Shown piece after piece: positions 19,055 to 28,955 of a DNA stretch of 64,000 nt (position 1 is the first letter of the stretch; every line of letters starts with the position of its first letter). The stretch spans positions 620,001-684,000 of the forward strand of contig NZ_CP087203.1 in the NCBI RefSeq assembly GCF_026016325.1, in the 5' to 3' direction. Source of the stretch: Pseudomonas sp. B21-056. Lineage in GTDB: Bacteria; Pseudomonadota; Gammaproteobacteria; Pseudomonadales; Pseudomonadaceae. The notes beneath the pieces are model-generated. The model was not told the DNA's origin. It did no database searches and worked only from the letters and a program-made list of their open reading frames with translations. Position numbers and translations under genes: made by a program.

Positions 19055-21673
19055 ATGGCCGATTGGCAGTCCCTCGATCCCGAGGCCGCTCGTGAAGCGG
19101 AAAAATATGAAAACCCTATTCCCAGCCGCGAACTGATCCTGGCGCATCTCGCCGATCGAGGTTCGCCTGCCAGCCGTGAAGAGCTGGTCGAAGAGTTCGG
19201 GCTGACGACCGAAGACCAGCTCGAAGCCCTGCGCCGCCGCCTGCGTGCCATGGAGCGCGATGCTCAACTGATCTACACCCGGCGCGGAACCTACGCGCCG
19301 GTGGACAAGCTCGACCTGATCCTGGGGCGTATCGCCGGTCACCGTGATGGCTTTGGTTTCCTGATTCCCGATGACGGCAGCGATGACCTGTTCATGAGCC
19401 CGGCGCAGATGCGCCAGGTGTTCGACGGTGATCGTGCCCTGGCCCGCGTGTCCGGCCTGGACCGCCGCGGTCGCCGTGAAGGCGTGATTGTCGAAGTGGT
19501 GTCCCGTGCCCACGAAAGCATCGTCGGCCGTTACTTTGAAGAGGGCGGCATCGGCTTTGTCGTCGCGGACAATCCGAAGATCCAGCAGGAAGTGCTGGTC
19601 ACCCCGGGCCGCAACGCCAACGCCAAGGTCGGTCAGTTCGTCGAGGTGAAGATCACCCACTGGCCCACCCCGCGCTTCCAGCCGCAAGGCGATGTGGTGG
19701 AAGTGGTCGGCAACTACATGGCGCCGGGCATGGAGATCGACGTTGCCCTGCGTACCTATGACATTCCCCACGTCTGGCCTGAGGCGGTCCTGAAAGAAGC
19801 CGCCAAGCTCAAGCCGGAAGTCGAAGAAAAGGACAAAGAGAAGCGCATCGACCTGCGTCACCTGCCGTTCGTCACCATCGACGGTGAGGATGCGCGGGAC
19901 TTCGACGACGCGGTCTATTGCGAAGCCCGGCCGGGCAAGCTGCGCCTGTTCTCCGGCGGCTGGAAGCTGTACGTCGCGATTGCCGACGTTTCCAGCTACG
20001 TGAAGCTCGGTTCGGCGCTGGATGCCGAAGCCCAGGTGCGTGGCAACTCGGTGTACTTCCCCGAGCGCGTTGTGCCGATGCTGCCCGAGCAGTTGTCCAA
20101 CGGCCTGTGCTCGCTCAACCCGCATGTCGATCGCTTGGCCATGGTTTGCGAGATGACCATCTCCAAGTCCGGCGAGATGACCGACTACTGCTTCTACGAA
20201 GCGGTGATCCATTCCCACGCCCGCCTGACCTACAACAAGGTCAGCGCGATGCTGGAAACGCCGAAGCTCGCCGAGTCGCGCAAGCTGCGCGGGGAGTACA
20301 ACGAGGTGCTGCCGGACCTCAAGCAGCTCTATGCGTTGTACAAGGTGTTGCTGGGCGCGCGTCATGTGCGTGGCGCCATCGATTTCGAGACCCAGGAAAC
20401 CCGGATCGTCTTCGGTTCCGAGCGCAAGATCGCCGAAATCCGTCCGACCGTGCGCAACGATGCGCACAAATTGATCGAGGAATGCATGCTGGCGGCCAAC
20501 GTCGCTACCGCTGAGTTCCTGAAAAAGCATGAAATCCCTGCACTGTACCGGGTCCACGACGGTCCGCCGCCGGAGCGCCTGGAAAAACTCCGGGCCTTCC
20601 TCGGTGAGCTCGGCCTGTCCCTGCACAAGGGCAAGGAAGGTCCATCGCCCAAGGATTACCAGGCATTGCTGGCCAGCATCAAGGATCGTCCGGATTTCCA
20701 CCTGATCCAGACCGTCATGCTGCGTTCGTTGAGCCAGGCGGTGTACAGCGCCGATAACCAGGGCCACTTCGGCCTGAATTACGAGGCCTATACCCACTTC
20801 ACTTCGCCGATCCGCCGCTACCCCGACCTGCTCACGCACCGGGCGATCCGCAGCGTGATCCATTCGAAGATGAACACCCCGCACGTCAAGCGTGCCGGTG
20901 CGATGACCATTCCCAAGGCGCGCATCTATCCGTACGACGAAGCGGCGCTGGAGCAGCTCGGTGAGCAGTGCTCGATGAGCGAACGTCGTGCCGACGAAGC
21001 GACTCGCGACGTGGTGAACTGGCTCAAGTGCGAGTATATGAAGGATCGTGTGGGTGAGTCGTTCCCTGGCGTGATCACCGCCGTGACCGGTTTCGGTCTG
21101 TTCGTCGAGCTGACCGATATCTACGTCGAAGGCCTGGTGCATGTCACCGCGCTGCCGGGTGATTACTACCACTTCGACCCTGTGCACCACCGCCTGGCGG
21201 GCGAGCGCACCGGGCGCAGCTTCCGTCTTGGCGATACCGTCGAAGTGCGGGTGATGCGCGTCGATCTCGACGAGCGCAAGATCGACTTCGAGATGGCCGA
21301 GAAAACCATCGAGGCCCCGATCGGTCGCAAGAAACGCGGTGCCGAAACGCCTGCGCCTGCGGCCAAGACCGCTGCCGAGCCGGCCTCGACCAAATCCGGG
21401 CGTCGCGGCCCGGCCAAGGAAAAAGCCGGCGAAGCCTATCGTCCGAGCGATGCGGCGGCGAAAAACGCCGAAGTGCGCAAGAGTCGTGAAATGAAGCAGG
21501 CGTTGCTGGCCGAAGCCAAGAAAGGTGGCAAAGCCGCGCCGGGAGGCAAGACCGGTCGGTCGGCCCCCGAAAGCGCCAGCAGCAAACCGAGCAAACACCG
21601 TAAAGGCCCGTCGAAAGCGGGCTCGGCCCCGGCTAAAAGTGGCGGTGCCCGTAAACCCAAGGCCAAGTCATGA
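19055..21673 (+). CDS. rnr: Ribonuclease R
   Basis: An 872-residue 3'-5' exoribonuclease that digests structured RNA and helps in rRNA and tmRNA maturation and cold growth. In order: an N-terminal winged-helix segment (LAHLADRGSPASREELVEEFGL), cold-shock domains, the RNB catalytic domain with the acidic cluster HLPFVTIDGEDARDFDDAVYC, an S1 domain (VGESFPGVITAVTGFGLFVELTDIYVEGLVH) and a Lys/Ala/Ser-rich tail of about 120 residues. The stop overlaps the rlmB start by four bases. Confidence 0.97.
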   Translation: MADWQSLDPEAAREAEKYENPIPSRELILAHLADRGSPASREELVEEFGLTTEDQLEALRRRLRAMERDAQLIYTRRGTYAPVDKLDLILGRIAGHRDGFGFLIPDDGSDDLFMSPAQMRQVFDGDRALARVSGLDRRGRREGVIVEVVSRAHESIVGRYFEEGGIGFVVADNPKIQQEVLVTPGRNANAKVGQFVEVKITHWPTPRFQPQGDVVEVVGNYMAPGMEIDVALRTYDIPHVWPEAVLKEAAKLKPEVEEKDKEKRIDLRHLPFVTIDGEDARDFDDAVYCEARPGKLRLFSGGWKLYVAIADVSSYVKLGSALDAEAQVRGNSVYFPERVVPMLPEQLSNGLCSLNPHVDRLAMVCEMTISKSGEMTDYCFYEAVIHSHARLTYNKVSAMLETPKLAESRKLRGEYNEVLPDLKQLYALYKVLLGARHVRGAIDFETQETRIVFGSERKIAEIRPTVRNDAHKLIEECMLAANVATAEFLKKHEIPALYRVHDGPPPERLEKLRAFLGELGLSLHKGKEGPSPKDYQALLASIKDRPDFHLIQTVMLRSLSQAVYSADNQGHFGLNYEAYTHFTSPIRRYPDLLTHRAIRSVIHSKMNTPHVKRAGAMTIPKARIYPYDEAALEQLGEQCSMSERRADEATRDVVNWLKCEYMKDRVGESFPGVITAVTGFGLFVELTDIYVEGLVHVTALPGDYYHFDPVHHRLAGERTGRSFRLGDTVEVRVMRVDLDERKIDFEMAEKTIEAPIGRKKRGAETPAPAAKTAAEPASTKSGRRGPAKEKAGEAYRPSDAAAKNAEVRKSREMKQALLAEAKKGGKAAPGGKTGRSAPESASSKPSKHRKGPSKAGSAPAKSGGARKPKAKS

Positions 21674-22428
21674 GTCAGTTGGAAAAGATCTACGGCGTGC
21701 ATGCCGTGGAAGCGCTGTTGCGTCATCACCCTAAGCGGGTCAAGCAGATCTGGCTGGCGGAAAGCCGCAGTGAGCCCCGGGTCCAGACCCTGGTCGAACT
21801 GGCCAACGAAAATCGCGTGGCGGTCGGTCAGGCCGAGCGGCGCGAGATGGACGCTTGGGTCGAAGGCGTGCACCAGGGCGTCGTGGCCGAGGTCAGCCCG
21901 AGCCAGGTCTGGGGCGAGGCGATGCTCGAAGAGCTGCTCGATCGTACCGAAGGCGCGCCTTTGCTGCTGGTGCTGGACGGCGTGACCGATCCTCACAACC
22001 TCGGCGCCTGCCTGCGTTCGGCGGATGCGGCCGGGGCACTGGCGGTAATCGTGCCCAAGGACAAGTCGGCAACCTTGACACCGGCCGTACGTAAGGTCGC
22101 CTGTGGCGCCGCGGAAGTGATTCCGCTGGTGGCCGTGACCAACCTGGCGCGCACCCTGGAAAAACTCCAGCAGCGTGGCTTGTGGGTGGTCGGCACGGCG
22201 GGCGAGGCCGAGCAGGACCTGTACCAACAGGACCTTACCGGCCCGACGATCCTGATCATGGGCGCCGAAGGCAAGGGCATGCGTCGCCTGACCCGCGAAC
22301 ATTGCGACTACCTGGTCAAGCTGCCGATGGCCGGCAGCGTCAGCAGCCTCAACGTCTCGGTCGCGACCGGTGTGTGCCTGTTCGAGGCGCTGCGCCAGCG
22401 TAGCGTCAAGGCTGCCGCCAAAAAGTAA
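21670..22428 (+). CDS. rlmB: 23S rRNA (guanosine(2251)-2'-O)-methyltransferase RlmB
   Basis: A 252-residue SPOUT-class enzyme that methylates the ribose of G2251 in the peptidyl-transferase P loop. The N-terminal L30e-like substrate domain (YGVHAVEALLRHHPKRVKQIWLAE) is followed by the knotted domain with LVLDGVTDPHNLGACLRSADAAG, ILIMGAEGKGMRRL and PMAGSVSSLNVSVATGVCLFEALRQR. It starts in ATGA with the rnr stop, so it is coupled to RNase R, the usual arrangement. Confidence 0.96.
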   Translation: MSQLEKIYGVHAVEALLRHHPKRVKQIWLAESRSEPRVQTLVELANENRVAVGQAERREMDAWVEGVHQGVVAEVSPSQVWGEAMLEELLDRTEGAPLLLVLDGVTDPHNLGACLRSADAAGALAVIVPKDKSATLTPAVRKVACGAAEVIPLVAVTNLARTLEKLQQRGLWVVGTAGEAEQDLYQQDLTGPTILIMGAEGKGMRRLTREHCDYLVKLPMAGSVSSLNVSVATGVCLFEALRQRSVKAAAKK

Positions 22429-22444
22429 GGCAGCTGCAAGTCCC

Positions 22445-22534
22445 TGTGGGAGCGAGCCTGCTCGCGATAGCGGTGTATCAGTCGGCATTTGTGCTGGATG
22501 ATCCACCGCTATCGCGAGCAGGCTCGCTCCCACA
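22445..22534. repeat. Type A inverted repeat pair
   Basis: Two facing TGTGGGAGCGAGCCTGCTCGCGATAGCGG arms with a 30-base spacer, 16 bases after the rlmB stop. Transcribed it forms a very long hairpin and probably ends or protects the rnr-rlmB message. Confidence 0.9.
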
Positions 22535-22577
22535 TTGTTTTGTGTTGTAGTGATTGTTCAAATAATCACCAATTGCC

Positions 22578-22606
22578 TTGCACCTGCCTCGACCCTTCTC
22601 TACAAT
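22578..22606 (+). promoter_or_regulatory. Sigma-70 promoter of the rpsF operon
   Basis: TTGCAC, a 17-base spacer, then TACAAT; the discriminator GCGCCCC is GC-rich, as expected for growth-rate-controlled ribosomal-protein promoters. The predicted start is near 22613, leaving a leader of about 110 bases before rpsF. Confidence 0.8.
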
Positions 22607-22678
22607 TGCGCCCCTTGCTGCGATGGCAGGCACTCATGTGTCTAGCGTCCACAAGTCCATAAGTGTCATTCACTCCTT

Positions 22679-22703
22679 GTCTGACCGTTTTTAAGCGGCA
22701 GGC
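22679..22703 (+). promoter_or_regulatory. Candidate S6:S18-binding leader hairpin of rpsF
   Basis: In the untranslated leader, GUCUG pairs CAGGC, an unpaired A bulges out, then CCG pairs CGG across an eight-base loop (UUUUUAAG). A paired CCG next to a bulge is the signature of the known rpsF-leader motif by which the S6:S18 complex represses its own operon. It lies 21 bases upstream of the rpsF ATG. No covariation was tested. Confidence 0.5.
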
Positions 22704-22724
22704 TACAACCCGTAAGGAGCATTC

Positions 22725-23153
22725 ATGCGTCATTACGAAATCATCTTTTTGGTCCACCCGGATCAAAGCGAGCAAGTCGGCGGCATGGTTGAGCGTTACA
22801 CCAAGCTGATCGAAGAAGACGGCGGCAAAATCCACCGCCTGGAAGACTGGGGCCGTCGTCAACTGGCCTACGCAATCAACAATGTTCACAAGGCTCACTA
22901 CGTGATGCTGAACGTTGAGTGCACCGGCAAGGCCCTGGCCGAGCTGGAAGACAACTTCCGCTACAACGATGCAGTGATCCGTAACCTGGTCATCCGTCGC
23001 GAAGAAGCCGTCACCGGCCAATCCGAGATGCTCAAGGCTGAAGAAAACCGCAGTGAGCGCCGTGAGCGTCGCGACCGTCCTGAGCACTCTGACAGCGCCG
23101 ATGGCGATGACAGCGATAGCGACAGCGACAACAGCGATAACGCTGACGAGTAA
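22725..23153 (+). CDS. rpsF: 30S ribosomal protein S6
   Basis: A 142-residue S6 with the usual ferredoxin-like fold ([54 protein letters not shown]). After about residue 120 the tail turns into an acidic Ser/Asp run ([22 protein letters not shown]). E. coli S6 is modified with glutamates at its C-terminus by RimK, so an acidic tail fits this position, though here it is encoded. It leads the operon rpsF-rpsR-DUF2232-rplI. Confidence 0.98.
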   Translation: MRHYEIIFLVHPDQSEQVGGMVERYTKLIEEDGGKIHRLEDWGRRQLAYAINNVHKAHYVMLNVECTGKALAELEDNFRYNDAVIRNLVIRREEAVTGQSEMLKAEENRSERRERRDRPEHSDSADGDDSDSDSDNSDNADE

Positions 23154-23181
23154 TCCACGGACCTTTTAAGGAGCCAATCAC

Positions 23182-23412
23182 ATGGCACGTTTCTTCCGTC
23201 GTCGTAAATTCTGCCGCTTCACCGCTGAAGACGTGAAAGAGATCGATTACAAAGATCTCAACACTCTGAAAGCCTACGTATCCGAGACCGGCAAAATCGT
23301 TCCAAGCCGCATCACCGGTACCAAAGCTCGTTATCAGCGTCAGCTGGCCACCGCTATCAAGCGCGCCCGCTTCCTGGCCCTGCTGGCCTACACCGACAGC
23401 CACGGCCGCTGA
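23182..23412 (+). CDS. rpsR: 30S ribosomal protein S18
   Basis: A 76-residue S18 ([47 protein letters not shown]) that binds 16S rRNA together with S6. A TAAGGAG ribosome site lies at 23168-23174. Length and sequence are typical of Pseudomonas. Confidence 0.99.
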
Positions 23413-23448
23413 GACCGGGCAGTCGACAAGTAGCAAAGGATTGAATGC

Positions 23449-24342
23449 ATGCGCGCCATAGCTGAGTTCATCATGCGCGGTCGTATGCAGGCCACTCTGG
23501 TAGTGGCTGGATGTGCGGCATTGCCGTTGTTGTATTGGTTGGGTGCTGCCGCCGGGAGCCTTGTGCTCCTGCGGCGCGGATTGAGGGACGCCTCGGGCGT
23601 TCTTGCTCTGGGACTGCTGCCGGCCTTGCTCTGGTGGTTGTATTCCGCGGACCCGCGGGCACTGATGGTGCTGCTGGGGTCTTCGGCGCTGGCGCTGGTG
23701 TTGCGCGCCAGTGAATCCTGGAACCGCGTGCTGCTGGTCAGCATAGCGATAGGGGTGGTGTTTTCAGTGGTGCTCGGGGTGGCTTTCGCACCCCAGATCG
23801 AGATGCTGTCGCAGGCTTTGGTAAAAATCCTGCCCGAAGCCCTCGGTGATCTCTACCGGCAGATGTCGGCAGAGGAGCAGGCGCGTTTCGCGTCCCTGAT
23901 CGCACCGGTCCTGACCGGCCTGATTGCGGCCTTGTTGCAAATCGTCAGTGTGCTGAGCCTGATTGTCGGGCGCTACTGGCAGGCGTTGTTGTACAACCCG
24001 GGTGGTTTTGGTCGCGAATTTCGCGCCATCCGTTTCCCGCTTGGGCTGGCGATGTTGCTGCTGGCGGGCATGCTTCTGGGACCGAACTTCGGTCCGCAGA
24101 TGGCCATGCTCACGCCGTTGTGCAGCGTACCGCTGGTCTTCGCCGCCCTGGCCCTGATTCACGGGCTGGTGGCGCAAAAGCGACTGGCCAGGTTCTGGCT
24201 GGTGGGGTTGTACGTCACGTTGTTGCTGTTCATGCAACTGATCTATCCGTTGCTGGTGGTCCTGGCCATCGTCGACAGCCTGATTGATTTTCGCGGTCGT
24301 ATGGCGTCGAAAGACGCCGACAGCGCGAACGGTGAAGGTTAA
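23449..24342 (+). CDS. DUF2232-type inner-membrane protein
   Basis: A 297-residue protein with about eight membrane helices (for example LVVAGCAALPLLYWLGAAAGSLVLL, FASLIAPVLTGLIAALLQIVSVLSLIVG, LGLAMLLLAGMLLGPNF and LVGLYVTLLLFMQLIYPLLVVLAIV). It sits between rpsR and rplI, the place where pseudomonads carry this family. Function is unknown; co-transcription with ribosomal proteins ties its level to growth rate. The start MRAIAEF follows an AAAGGATTG site. Confidence 0.85.
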   Translation: MRAIAEFIMRGRMQATLVVAGCAALPLLYWLGAAAGSLVLLRRGLRDASGVLALGLLPALLWWLYSADPRALMVLLGSSALALVLRASESWNRVLLVSIAIGVVFSVVLGVAFAPQIEMLSQALVKILPEALGDLYRQMSAEEQARFASLIAPVLTGLIAALLQIVSVLSLIVGRYWQALLYNPGGFGREFRAIRFPLGLAMLLLAGMLLGPNFGPQMAMLTPLCSVPLVFAALALIHGLVAQKRLARFWLVGLYVTLLLFMQLIYPLLVVLAIVDSLIDFRGRMASKDADSANGEG

Positions 24343-24360
24343 AAGTTAGAGGATTTTCAC

Positions 24361-24807
24361 ATGCAACTGATCCTTCTGGAAAAAATCGCCAACCTGGGCA
24401 ACCTGGGCGACAAAGTAAACGTTAAGGCCGGTTACGGCCGTAACTACCTGCTGCCTTTCGGCAAGGCCACCGCTGCGACCGCTGCCAACCTGGCTGCGTT
24501 CGAAGAGCGTCGCGCCGAGCTGGAAAAAGCCGCCGCAGACCGTAAGGCATCGGCTGAAAGCCGTGCTGCCCAACTGGCCGAGCTGGAAGTGACCATCACT
24601 GCCACCGCTGGCGACGAAGGCAAGCTGTTCGGTTCGATCGGTACCCACGACATCGCTGACGCACTGACCGCCTCTGGCGTTGAAGTCGCGAAGAGCGAAG
24701 TTCGTCTGCCGAACGGCACCATCCGCAACGTAGGCGAATTCGACGTAGCCGTGCACCTGCACGCCGAAGTTGAAGCCACCGTACGCGTTGTCGTGGTAGC
24801 AGCCTAA
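24361..24807 (+). CDS. rplI: 50S ribosomal protein L9
   Basis: A 148-residue L9. The N-terminal RNA-binding domain ([36 protein letters not shown]) is joined by a long helix ([28 protein letters not shown]) to the C-terminal domain. It is the last gene of the rpsF operon and a hairpin terminator follows. Confidence 0.99.
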   Translation: MQLILLEKIANLGNLGDKVNVKAGYGRNYLLPFGKATAATAANLAAFEERRAELEKAAADRKASAESRAAQLAELEVTITATAGDEGKLFGSIGTHDIADALTASGVEVAKSEVRLPNGTIRNVGEFDVAVHLHAEVEATVRVVVVAA

Positions 24808-24852
24808 GCAATACCTGTCGGCTGGCACCCTCGGGTACTAGTCGGTAACATC

Positions 24853-24890
24853 GGGCACGATCCTGTTTACAGGTCGTGCCCTTTGTCTTT
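24853..24890 (+). terminator. Terminator of the rpsF-rpsR-rplI operon
   Basis: Stem GGGCACGA..CCTG / CAGG..TCGTGCCC with a short TTTA loop, followed by a T-rich stretch (TTTGTCTTT). The single mismatch region in the middle does not break the 12-pair stem. Confidence 0.8.
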
Positions 24891-24943
24891 CTGCAATTCC
24901 TGATTTTCATAACCCCCTGGGTTTCCCAAAGAATCAAGTGGCC

Positions 24944-26341
24944 ATGAACGAAATCACCGCTCCCGAGCAATACGATCTGCAAACCGCTGCCCTGAAGGTG
25001 CCGCCGCATTCCATCGAGGCCGAACAGGCCGTGCTCGGTGGCTTGATGCTGGACAACAACGCCTGGGAGCGCGTGCTGGATCAGGTCTCCGACGGCGATT
25101 TCTATCGACACGACCACCGCCTGATCTTCCGTGCGATCGCCAAGCTGGCCGATCAGAACCTGCCGATCGACGTGGTCACCCTGTCCGAGCAACTGGACAA
25201 GGAGGGCCAGACCTCCCAGGTTGGCGGCCTTGGCTACCTGGGTGAGTTGGCGAAAAACACCCCGTCCGTCGCCAACATCAAGGCCTATGCGCAAATTGTC
25301 CGCCAGCGGGCCACGTTGCGTCAGTTGATCGGTATCAGCAACGAAATCGCCGACAGCGCCTTCAATCCTGAGGGCCGTACCGCCGAAGAGATCCTCGACG
25401 AAGCCGAACGGCAGATCTTCCAGATCGCCGAAGCCCGGCCGAAGACCGGCGGTCCGGTGGGGGTCAACGAGTTGTTGACCAAGGCCATCGACCGTATCGA
25501 CACCCTGTTCAACACCGACAACGCCATCACCGGCCTGTCGACCGGCTACACCGACCTCGATGAGAAGACCAGCGGCCTGCAACCGGCCGACCTGATCATC
25601 GTCGCCGGCCGTCCTTCCATGGGTAAGACCACCTTCGCGATGAACCTGGTGGAAAATGCCGTGCTGCGCAGCGACAAGGCGGTGCTGGTGTACTCCCTCG
25701 AGATGCCAGGCGAATCGCTGATCATGCGTATGCTGTCGTCCCTGGGGCGTATCGACCAGACCAAGGTCCGTTCCGGCCAACTGGAAGACGACGACTGGCC
25801 GCGCCTGACCTCGGCGGTCAATCTGCTCAACGACCGCAAGCTGTTCATCGATGACACCGCTGGCATCAGCCCGTCGGAAATGCGCGCCCGTACCCGCCGC
25901 CTGGTGCGTGAGCACGGCGATGTCGCGCTGATCATGATCGACTACCTGCAACTGATGCAGATCCCGGGCTCCAGTGGCGATAACCGGACCAACGAGATTT
26001 CCGAAATCTCCCGTTCCCTCAAGGCTCTGGCCAAGGAATTCAACTGCCCGGTCGTGGCCTTGTCCCAGTTGAACCGCTCCCTGGAACAACGTCCCAACAA
26101 GCGCCCGGTGAACTCCGACTTGCGGGAATCCGGAGCGATCGAGCAGGACGCCGACGTCATCATGTTCGTGTACCGCGACGAGGTGTATCACCCCGAGACA
26201 GAGCACAAGGGCATCGCCGAAATCATCATCGGCAAGCAGCGGAACGGCCCGATCGGCTTTATCCGCCTGGCGTTCATTGGTAAGTACACGCGGTTCGAGA
26301 ACCTGGCGCCGGGTAGCTACAACTTCGATGATGACGAATGA
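24944..26341 (+). CDS. dnaB: Replicative DNA helicase
   Basis: A 465-residue hexameric helicase that unwinds DNA at the replication fork. The N-terminal primase-interacting domain (PPHSIEAEQAVLGGLMLDNNAWERV) is followed by the RecA-like motor with Walker A GRPSMGKTTFAMN, LMIDYLQLM-type Walker B (IMIDYLQLMQ) and DLRESGAIEQDADV. No intein interrupts it. The ATG at 24944 gives the family start MNEIT; a GTG six bases earlier is in frame and cannot be excluded. Confidence 0.98.
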   Translation: MNEITAPEQYDLQTAALKVPPHSIEAEQAVLGGLMLDNNAWERVLDQVSDGDFYRHDHRLIFRAIAKLADQNLPIDVVTLSEQLDKEGQTSQVGGLGYLGELAKNTPSVANIKAYAQIVRQRATLRQLIGISNEIADSAFNPEGRTAEEILDEAERQIFQIAEARPKTGGPVGVNELLTKAIDRIDTLFNTDNAITGLSTGYTDLDEKTSGLQPADLIIVAGRPSMGKTTFAMNLVENAVLRSDKAVLVYSLEMPGESLIMRMLSSLGRIDQTKVRSGQLEDDDWPRLTSAVNLLNDRKLFIDDTAGISPSEMRARTRRLVREHGDVALIMIDYLQLMQIPGSSGDNRTNEISEISRSLKALAKEFNCPVVALSQLNRSLEQRPNKRPVNSDLRESGAIEQDADVIMFVYRDEVYHPETEHKGIAEIIIGKQRNGPIGFIRLAFIGKYTRFENLAPGSYNFDDDE

Positions 26342-26362
26342 TTTGTAGCGTTTGACAGGCCC

Positions 26363-26431
26363 CCATCGCGAGCAGGCTCGCTCCCACCCTGGAATGCGTT
26401 CCAATGTGGGAGCGAGCCCTGCTCGCGATGG
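26363..26431. repeat. Type A inverted repeat pair
   Basis: Arms CCATCGCGAGCAGGCTCGCTCCCAC and its inverse, with a 16-base spacer. This pair points outwards (CATCGCGAGC first) compared with the pair after rlmB. The second arm has one extra C. It lies just after dnaB and ahead of the ygiQ leader. Confidence 0.9.
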
Positions 26432-26528
26432 CGCCACCGCCGATTTCCGACCATAGCCGTCGGACTTGATCATTTTTTGTGCTATATTCCGCCCCCGCGA
26501 TTTTTCATCTTTTATACCGGTCATCGAC

Positions 26529-28829
26529 ATGCAAGCAGCCAAGCCGTTATTTGACTATCCCAAGTACTGGGCCGAATGTTTCGGCCCGGCGCCGTTCCTG
26601 CCCATGAGCAGGGAGGAGATGGATCAGCTCGGCTGGGATTCGTGCGACATCATCATCGTGACCGGCGATGCCTACGTCGATCACCCGTCGTTCGGCATGG
26701 CGATCATCGGCCGGTTGCTGGAAGCCCAGGGCTTTCGCGTCGGGATCATTGCCCAGCCGAACTGGCAGTCCAAAGACGACTTCATGAAGCTCGGCGAGCC
26801 GAACCTGTTCTTCGGTGTCGCGGCCGGCAACATGGACTCGATGATCAACCGCTACACCGCCGACAAGAAAATCCGTTCCGATGACGCTTACACGCCGGGC
26901 GGCCTGGCGGGCAAGCGGCCGGACCGTGCGAGCCTGGTCTACAGCCAGCGCTGCAAGGAAGCCTACAAGCACGTGCCGATCGTGCTCGGCGGTATCGAGG
27001 CGTCCCTGCGTCGCATCGCCCATTACGATTACTGGCAGGACCGGGTGCGCAACTCGATCCTGATCGACGCCAGCGCCGACATCCTGCTCTACGGCAACGC
27101 CGAGCGGGCAATTGTCGAAGTCGCCCAGCGCCTGTCCTACGGCCACAAGATCGAAGACATTACCGACGTGCGCGGCACTGCGTTCATCCGTCGTGACACG
27201 CCCCAGGGCTGGTACGAGGTGGACTCCACCCGTATCGACCGCCCGGGCAAGATCGACAAGATCATCAACCCTTACGTGAACACCCAGGACACCGCCGCCT
27301 GCGCCATCGAGCAGGAGAAGGGGCCGGTTGAAGACCCGAGCGAAGCCAAGGTCGTGCAGATCCTGGCGAGCCCGAAAATGACCCGCGACAAGACCGTGAT
27401 CCGCCTGCCATCGGTGGAAAAGGTCCGTAACGACGCGGTGCTGTACGCCCACGCCAACCGCGTGCTTCACCTGGAAACCAACCCAGGCAATGCCCGGGCC
27501 CTGGTGCAGAAGCACGGTGAGGTCGATGTCTGGTTCAACCCGCCGCCCATTCCGATGACCACCGAGGAAATGGACTACGTGTTCGGCATGCCTTACGCAC
27601 GTATTCCCCACCCGGCCTACGGCAAGGAAAAGATTCCGGCCTACGAGATGATCCGTTTCTCGGTGAACATCATGCGCGGCTGCTTCGGCGGCTGTACGTT
27701 CTGCTCGATCACCGAGCATGAAGGCCGGATCATCCAGAACCGCTCCGAAGAGTCGATCATTCGCGAGATCGAAGAGATCCGCGATAAGGTTCCAGGCTTC
27801 ACCGGGGTGATTTCCGACCTCGGCGGCCCGACCGCGAACATGTACCGCATCGCCTGTAAGAGCCCGGAAATCGAATCCGCGTGCCGCAAGCCATCCTGCG
27901 TGTTCCCTGGTATCTGCCCGAACCTGAACACCGACCATTCCTCGCTGATCCAGCTGTACCGCAGCGCCCGGGCATTGCCTGGGGTGAAGAAAATCCTGAT
28001 CGCCTCCGGCCTGCGTTACGACCTGGCGGTCGAGTCGCCGGAGTACGTCAAGGAACTGGTGACCCACCACGTCGGCGGTTACCTGAAGATCGCCCCGGAG
28101 CACACCGAGGAAGGTCCGCTCAACCAGATGATGAAACCGGGCATCGGCACCTATGACCGGTTCAAGCGGATGTTCGAGAAGTACACCAAGGAAGCCGGGA
28201 AAGAGCAGTACCTGATTCCGTACTTCATCGCTGCTCACCCGGGCACCACCGACGAAGACATGATGAACCTGGCGCTGTGGCTCAAGGGCAACGGTTTCCG
28301 GGCTGATCAGGTGCAGGCGTTCTATCCGTCGCCGATGGCCACCGCCACGGCCATGTACCACTCGGGCAAGAACCCGTTGCGCAAGGTCACCTACAAGAGC
28401 GACGGGGTGACCATCGTCAAGAGCGAAGAGCAGCGCCGCCTGCACAAGGCCTTCCTGCGCTATCACGATCCCAAGGGCTGGCCGATGCTGCGTGAAGCAC
28501 TGACCCGCATGGGCCGTGCCGACCTGATCGGGCCGGGCAAGCATCAGTTGATCCCGCTGCACCAGCCGGCCACCGACAGCTACCAGAGTGCCCGTCGCAA
28601 GAACTCGACGCCGGCCGGCAGCCACAAGGTGGGCAAGGACACCACCAGGATCCTGACCCAGCACACCGGCCTGCCGCCACGTGCCAGCGATGGCGGTAAC
28701 GCGTGGGACAAGCGCGAGCAGGCCAAGGCCGCTGCGTTCGCCCGCAACCAACAGGCGGCCAAGGAGCGTAAGGACGCGGCCAAGGGCAAAGGGCCGAAGC
28801 CGGCGCGCAAGCCGGTCGTACCTCGCTAA
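26529..28829 (+). CDS. ygiQ: YgiQ-family radical SAM protein
   Basis: A 766-residue radical SAM protein. The N-terminal UPF0313 domain ([31 protein letters not shown]) is followed by the radical SAM core with the iron-sulphur motif [16 protein letters not shown] near residue 387, and by a C-terminal basic Lys/Ala-rich tail. The B12-less, HPSFG-bearing N-domain is specific to this family. The substrate is not established. The ATG at 26529 ([14 protein letters not shown]) is chosen over longer frames. A terminator follows. Confidence 0.92.
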   Translation: MQAAKPLFDYPKYWAECFGPAPFLPMSREEMDQLGWDSCDIIIVTGDAYVDHPSFGMAIIGRLLEAQGFRVGIIAQPNWQSKDDFMKLGEPNLFFGVAAGNMDSMINRYTADKKIRSDDAYTPGGLAGKRPDRASLVYSQRCKEAYKHVPIVLGGIEASLRRIAHYDYWQDRVRNSILIDASADILLYGNAERAIVEVAQRLSYGHKIEDITDVRGTAFIRRDTPQGWYEVDSTRIDRPGKIDKIINPYVNTQDTAACAIEQEKGPVEDPSEAKVVQILASPKMTRDKTVIRLPSVEKVRNDAVLYAHANRVLHLETNPGNARALVQKHGEVDVWFNPPPIPMTTEEMDYVFGMPYARIPHPAYGKEKIPAYEMIRFSVNIMRGCFGGCTFCSITEHEGRIIQNRSEESIIREIEEIRDKVPGFTGVISDLGGPTANMYRIACKSPEIESACRKPSCVFPGICPNLNTDHSSLIQLYRSARALPGVKKILIASGLRYDLAVESPEYVKELVTHHVGGYLKIAPEHTEEGPLNQMMKPGIGTYDRFKRMFEKYTKEAGKEQYLIPYFIAAHPGTTDEDMMNLALWLKGNGFRADQVQAFYPSPMATATAMYHSGKNPLRKVTYKSDGVTIVKSEEQRRLHKAFLRYHDPKGWPMLREALTRMGRADLIGPGKHQLIPLHQPATDSYQSARRKNSTPAGSHKVGKDTTRILTQHTGLPPRASDGGNAWDKREQAKAAAFARNQQAAKERKDAAKGKGPKPARKPVVPR

Positions 28830-28852
28830 AATCGCCCAAGCCCTATCGCAAA

Positions 28853-28876
28853 CGCCAGCCTGAGTGCTGGCGTTTT
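28853..28876 (+). terminator. Rho-independent terminator after ygiQ
   Basis: CGCCAGC / GCTGGCG stem with a six-base loop, then TTTTG, 24 bases after the ygiQ stop. Confidence 0.8.
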
Positions 28877-28955
28877 GCTTTCTAGCGGCAGTGCTACTCC
28901 TTTGCTATCGTTGCGCCCGCCCATGCTCCGGGGGCAATGAAACCGGCGATGCCCG

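Noticed and set aside
26547..28751. 734-codon minus-strand frame opposite ygiQ
   Set aside because: A shadow of the radical SAM gene; composition is His/Val/Gly-biased and has no motif.
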